Of a stretch of DNA of 64,000 bases, positions 60,619-64,000 are shown piece after piece. The stretch spans positions 124,001 to 188,000 of the forward strand of contig NZ_CP138920.1 in assembly GCF_047123815.1 (NCBI RefSeq), written 5' to 3'. Under the pieces are notes generated by a model. The model was not told the DNA's origin. It searched no databases and saw only the letters and a list, made by a program, of their open reading frames with translations. Position 1 is the stretch's first letter, and every line of letters begins with the position of its first letter. This stretch comes from Maricaulis sp017643475. GTDB lineage: Bacteria; Pseudomonadota; Alphaproteobacteria; Caulobacterales; Maricaulaceae. Both the position numbers and the translations under genes were made by a program.

Positions 60619-62846
60619 TCCTCGTCCCACTCCTCTGTTTCGCCGCGCATGCGTTCAGCCGACACGACAATCTCGTTCATTTTCAGGGCAGCCAGCAGAT
60701 TGGCCAGGTGCCGGGCGTCATACACCTCGACATCAAACAGCATCTCAAAGAAATCTGGTGCGCGGTGCAGCGTACGCACATTGGCGATATTGCCGCGGTT
60801 CTCGCCCACGGTCTGGGCCACCCGCGCCAGCGCGCCCGGCTCATTGTGAAGCACCGCCTGGATACGCGCCATGGAGACGGCGTTTTCTTCCGCCTCCGCG
60901 GTCCAGGCCAGGTCCAGCCACTCATCCATCTTGTCTTCGTCGTAACGCGCCAGCGTCTCGCAATCGATGGTGTGGATCTCGACCCCGCGCTCCGGCCTGA
61001 GCAGTCCGATGATACGATCTCCCGGCAGCGGCGAGCAGCATTCGCCGAAATGCAGCGTCACGCCCGGTGTCAGGCCCCGCCCGCGCACATAGAGCCGCGC
61101 CTTGTCATCATCGATCAGCTCGCGATCGGTGACATCCTCGCGCTCGTCCAGGCGTCCCGGGAAAGCGGCATTGAGCAAGTCCGCCGAGGTAATGCGACCG
61201 CGGCCCAGCGTCTCGTAGAGCTCCTCCACATCCTTCAGCTCCAGCCGTGCAATGGCGTCCTGGAGGTCCCGCTCGATCAGCGTACGGCCCTCGCGGCGGA
61301 AGGCGTGATCGGCCATGATCCGGCCAATGCGCGAAAACTCGTCGCGCTCGGACTCGCGGATGAGGCGGCGGATGGCGGCGCGCGCCTTGCCGGTAATCGC
61401 CAGATTTTCCCAGCCGGCCGGGGGCTGACGCACCCCGCCCTTGACGATCGAGACCACGTCCCCATTGCGCAATTGCGTGCGCAGCGGACGTTCCCGGCCA
61501 TTGATCTTGGCAGCAACGGTCGTGTGTCCCAGCTCGGTGTGGACCGCATAGGCAAAGTCCAGCGGCGTCGCACCGGTTGGCAGCGAGATGAGATCGCCCT
61601 TGGGCGTGAAGCAATAGACCTGGTCGGCAAACATCTCGAGCTTGGCATGCTCGAGAAACTCGTCCGGATCGCCGCCCTGGTTGAGGATTTCCACGAAGGG
61701 ACGCAGGCGTTCCAGAGGGTCGCCACCGGCCGCCTGGGCCGCGTCCAGATCATACTTGTAGGTCTCGTTCTTGTAGCGCCAGTGTGCGGCGACACCGCTC
61801 TCGGCCACCGACTCCATTTCCTCGGTGCGGATCTGCAGCTCAATGCGTACGCTGTTCGGACCGATCACCGTGGTGTGCAGGGAGCGATAATTATTCGGCT
61901 TGGGCACCGAGATGAAATCGCGGAAGCGTTCCGGCACACAGCGCCAAGTCTGGTGAATCACGCCCATCGCCCGGTAACAGTCATCGGGATGCGGCACGAT
62001 CAGCCGGAAGGCATAAATGTCGGCGATCTCGTCAAAGGTCAGCCCCTTGCGGTCCAGCTTGCGCCAGATCGAATAGGCCCGTTTCTGACGCCCGAAAATC
62101 CGCGCATCAATGCCGTAACTCATTAACAGCTCAGTGATCGCCTGGGAGACCGCAGCCACTTCCTCGGTATGCTGGTCGCGCACCAGTTTGAGACGCCGGG
62201 TGATGGATTCATACGCCGCCGGATTGACGTGTTTGAAGGCCAGGTCTTCCAGCTCGACACAGACGCGATTGATACCGATCCGGCGCGCCAGCGGAGCGTA
62301 GATTTCCAGCGTCTCCAGCGCGATACGCTCACGCTTTTCCGCCCGCCCGATGGCGTCCAGCGTCTTCATGTTGTGCAGGCGGTCGCACAGCTTGACGATC
62401 AGAACGCGCACATCGTCGGAGATCGCGACGACCAGTTTTTGCAGGTTCTCCGCCTGTTTGGTGCGTTTGGAGCGCAGCTCCATCTGGCCCAGCTTGGTAA
62501 CGCCGGCGACCAGGTTGGCCACTTCCTCGCCGAACAGCTCGATCAGCTGTTCATGTGTGGCTGGCGTATCCTCGACCGTGTCGTGCAGCAGGCCCGTGCA
62601 CACGGTTGCTACATCCATGCGCAGATCGGCAAGGATCATCGCCACTGCGGCGACATGAGCAAAATAGGGTTCGCCGGACTGGCGTCGCTGTGGCCGGTGC
62701 GCCTCTTCCGCAAAGTCATACGCTTTACGCACGTAGTCGCCGTCGACCTGCGGAAAATAGTTCCGGATACGGTCAACCAGCTCGTCCGCGCTGGGAATGG
62801 CGGGCGGCGGCGATGCCAGTTCGTTTGACGTCGCGCCCGAACTCAA
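60615..62846 (-). CDS. rel: Bifunctional (p)ppGpp synthetase/hydrolase (Rsh)
   Basis: Makes and degrades (p)ppGpp. The 743-residue protein has the HD hydrolase domain (GLLHDTVEDTPATHEQL), a RelA/SpoT synthetase domain with LDRKGLTFDEIADIYAFRLIV, a TGS domain around residue 415 and a C-terminal ACT domain. It seems to be the only Rsh in this window. It starts with TTG, six nt after the rpoZ stop and with no clear Shine-Dalgarno sequence, so translation may depend on rpoZ. Confidence 0.95.
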   Translation of the reverse strand: MSSGATSNELASPPPAIPSADELVDRIRNYFPQVDGDYVRKAYDFAEEAHRPQRRQSGEPYFAHVAAVAMILADLRMDVATVCTGLLHDTVEDTPATHEQLIELFGEEVANLVAGVTKLGQMELRSKRTKQAENLQKLVVAISDDVRVLIVKLCDRLHNMKTLDAIGRAEKRERIALETLEIYAPLARRIGINRVCVELEDLAFKHVNPAAYESITRRLKLVRDQHTEEVAAVSQAITELLMSYGIDARIFGRQKRAYSIWRKLDRKGLTFDEIADIYAFRLIVPHPDDCYRAMGVIHQTWRCVPERFRDFISVPKPNNYRSLHTTVIGPNSVRIELQIRTEEMESVAESGVAAHWRYKNETYKYDLDAAQAAGGDPLERLRPFVEILNQGGDPDEFLEHAKLEMFADQVYCFTPKGDLISLPTGATPLDFAYAVHTELGHTTVAAKINGRERPLRTQLRNGDVVSIVKGGVRQPPAGWENLAITGKARAAIRRLIRESERDEFSRIGRIMADHAFRREGRTLIERDLQDAIARLELKDVEELYETLGRGRITSADLLNAAFPGRLDEREDVTDRELIDDDKARLYVRGRGLTPGVTLHFGECCSPLPGDRIIGLLRPERGVEIHTIDCETLARYDEDKMDEWLDLAWTAEAEENAVSMARIQAVLHNEPGALARVAQTVGENRGNIANVRTLHRAPDFFEMLFDVEVYDARHLANLLAALKMNEIVVSAERMRGETEEWDEE

Positions 62847-62852
62847 CGGAGC

Positions 62853-63227
62853 TTAAAGGCGGCCGTCAGGCGCGCCGTCCCGGTCAGCCTGGAGGGCTTT
62901 GAGCATTTCCGTCTCGTCCAGCTCGATGGCCGGCGCCGGCAGAGCTTCCATTTCAGCAGCCGGGGTCGGCGCTTCCGTGGTCTCTTCGTCGTCTTCCAAC
63001 GGCAGGACGCGCTGCAGGCCGGTGACCAGGCTGTCTTTCAGCATGTCCATATCCAGCGTTTCGTCAGCGATTTCACGCAGGGCAACGACAGGGTTCTTGT
63101 CATTGTCGCGATCAATAGTCAGGGCGGAACCTGCGGAAATATTGCGAGCGCGATGCGCCGCCATCAGGACCAGACGGAAACGGTTCGGGATTTTTTCGAT
63201 GCAGTCTTCGACAGTAACGCGAGCCAT
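62853..63227 (-). CDS. rpoZ: RNA polymerase omega subunit
   Basis: Helps assemble RNA polymerase and contributes a ppGpp site. The 124-residue protein begins MARVTVEDCIEKIPNRFRLV, with AHRARNISAG and KNPVVALREIADETLD. A long acidic C-terminal tail follows. AAGGAG precedes the start. It leads the rpoZ-rel-pyrE-pdxJ-acpS-rnc-era-recO block. Confidence 0.95.
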   Translation of the reverse strand: MARVTVEDCIEKIPNRFRLVLMAAHRARNISAGSALTIDRDNDKNPVVALREIADETLDMDMLKDSLVTGLQRVLPLEDDEETTEAPTPAAEMEALPAPAIELDETEMLKALQADRDGAPDGRL

Positions 63228-63327
63228 GCGCGCGATCTCCTTAAGCCAACGCTGAAGCTTGGAACCGCGTTACCTATCCCTGACGGCCTGCAATAGCAAG
63301 AGCGTGCGGACACGAATTCATCAGAGA

Positions 63328-63843
63328 TTACAGCGCGACTTCCAGCCTGGATGTCGCAGCTACATCGCCCGCATCAAGTGCAGCAACCAGATCGTTAATA
63401 TGACGCCCCCTGACGGGATCAATCCAGTCCGGCGCGATTTCAGCCAGTGGCAACAGGACGAAGGCGCGCTCATGCGCTCGCGGGTGCGGCAGGTCCAGTC
63501 GTTCATCCGAGCGTTCCAGGCCGCGAAAATCGATGATGTCCAGATCCACCGTACGCGAGGCCCAGCGCTTTTCACGCACGCGCCCGAAGACATTTTCGAT
63601 GCCTTGCATGATGTTGAGCAGGCGCTCCGGAGACAGGTCCGTATCCAGCTCGATAACGCTGTTGGTATAGGCAGGGTCGATGGGATCCGGCCAGGCGGGG
63701 CTCGTCCAGAAAGACGATCGCGCGACAACCGGTCCAGCGAGCTTGTGCAGTTCGTTTGCGGCGGCCTCAAGCGTCTGCGCAGGCGTGGATCCCTCGCGGG
63801 CTAGATTGGCGCCCAGCCCGATATATACTCCGTTCGATTTCAT
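63328..63843 (-). CDS. folK: 2-amino-4-hydroxy-6-hydroxymethyldihydropteridine diphosphokinase
   Basis: Pyrophosphorylates the pterin precursor of folate. The 171-residue protein has VYIGLGANLAREG, RWASRTVDLDIIDF and LPHPRAHERAFVLLPL, the HPPK signatures. ATG 63843 gives the usual N-terminus; an upstream ATG at 63867 would add eight residues and cannot be excluded, since neither has a strong Shine-Dalgarno. It is divergent from the NYN-domain gene. Confidence 0.93.
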   Translation of the reverse strand: MKSNGVYIGLGANLAREGSTPAQTLEAAANELHKLAGPVVARSSFWTSPAWPDPIDPAYTNSVIELDTDLSPERLLNIMQGIENVFGRVREKRWASRTVDLDIIDFRGLERSDERLDLPHPRAHERAFVLLPLAEIAPDWIDPVRGRHINDLVAALDAGDVAATSRLEVAL

Positions 63844-63889
63844 ATTTCGCTTTTCTATTTCAGCCATTTCCCAACCAGGCATTTTCCAG

Positions 63890-64000
63890 ATGACATTCTA
63901 CCCCGATGAACGCATCGGCCTTTTCATCGACGGCGCCAATCTGCACTCCACGACACGCGCCCTCAAATTCGATATCGATTTCAGCCGGCTCCGCAGCCAT
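63890..64000 (+). CDS. NYN-domain (LabA/DUF88-like) protein, N-terminus only
   Basis: The first 37 codons of a gene that continues beyond the window. The reading MTFYPDERIGLFIDGANLHS holds the IDGANL motif of NYN (PIN-like) nucleases, whose Asp binds metal. In alphaproteobacteria this gene often lies next to folK and rpoZ. No strong Shine-Dalgarno is visible before the ATG, so the start is tentative. Confidence 0.75.
   Translation, partial: MTFYPDERIGLFIDGANLHSTTRALKFDIDFSRLRSH

Overview
The window is a stretch of chromosome from an alphaproteobacterium, most likely of the Caulobacterales/Maricaulales group (Maricaulis- or Oceanicaulis-like, family Hyphomonadaceae). That placement is inferred from several alphaproteobacterial hallmarks. 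These are the orders rpoZ-rel-pyrE-pdxJ-acpS-rnc-era-recO, bamE / cytochrome bc1 chaperone / plsX-fabH-ihfA-merR and glyA-nrdR-rib-nusB-thiL with hppA further along. Others are a Shemin-type hemA (ALA synthase), a MucR regulator, a class I PHA synthase, a K+-independent H+-pyrophosphatase and TRAP transport. No plasmid, phage, insertion sequence, CRISPR array or defence island was recognised; most of the window is housekeeping sequence with small accessory inserts.

Layout. 1-6.7 kb: a partial exported protein, PHA synthase, a lipoprotein glycerophosphodiesterase, an MsbA-like ABC exporter, and a methyltransferase divergent from a LysR regulator around a perfect inverted repeat. 6.7-11.4 kb: rplM-rpsI with terminator, a Tat-exported PhoX-like protein overlapping a phytase-like lipoprotein, and heme A synthase. 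11.5-17.1 kb: a ferredoxin-reductase-like flavoprotein, tRNA-Pro(GGG), merR-ihfA-fabH-plsX, the bc1 chaperone and bamE. 17-18.7 kb: a serine hydrolase with an apparent premature in-frame stop, and a small membrane protein. 18.8-27.6 kb: hppA, a secreted unknown, then thiL-nusB-ribH-ribB(X)-ribE-ribD(reductase only)-nrdR-glyA. 27.8-30.3 kb: mucR, a small unknown protein, hemA and a MarR regulator. 30.4-34.4 kb: a valine-catabolism operon holding two unknown genes. 34.7-39 kb: hemB, a zinc-ribbon membrane protein, a repeat-rich intergenic stretch, a GNAT acetyltransferase and three tightly packed minus-strand genes. 39-45.6 kb: penicillin acylase, flavin reductase, motB, an SLC13/RCK_C permease and leucyltransferase. 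45.6-50.3 kb: a DctP-DctQ-DctM TRAP operon with an AI-2E-type permease. 50.3-54.1 kb: a WYL regulator, a VOC protein, a LOG-family protein, an M48 protease and LemA. 54.1-64 kb: parC, recO, era, rnc, acpS, pdxJ, pyrE, rel, rpoZ, folK and the start of a NYN-domain protein.

How they fit together: riboflavin and one-carbon genes (ribH/ribB/ribE/ribD, nrdR, glyA) form one tight minus-strand run; hemA and hemB supply tetrapyrrole precursors and ctaA makes heme A; plsX/fabH/acpS serve lipid synthesis; the rpoZ-to-recO block combines stringent response, pyrimidine and B6 synthesis, RNA processing and ribosome assembly.

The most notable observations are: (1) a serine hydrolase whose last 31 residues are still readable after one TAA codon; (2) a family of about 130-bp hairpin-ended intergenic repeats in both orientations, with a second palindromic element lying between two copies; (3) a MucR protein lacking the histidine zinc ligands; (4) a riboflavin operon whose RibA-like domain lacks its metal site and whose RibD lacks its deaminase domain; (5) two unknown proteins embedded in a valine operon. 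I did not find a clearly new multi-gene system.
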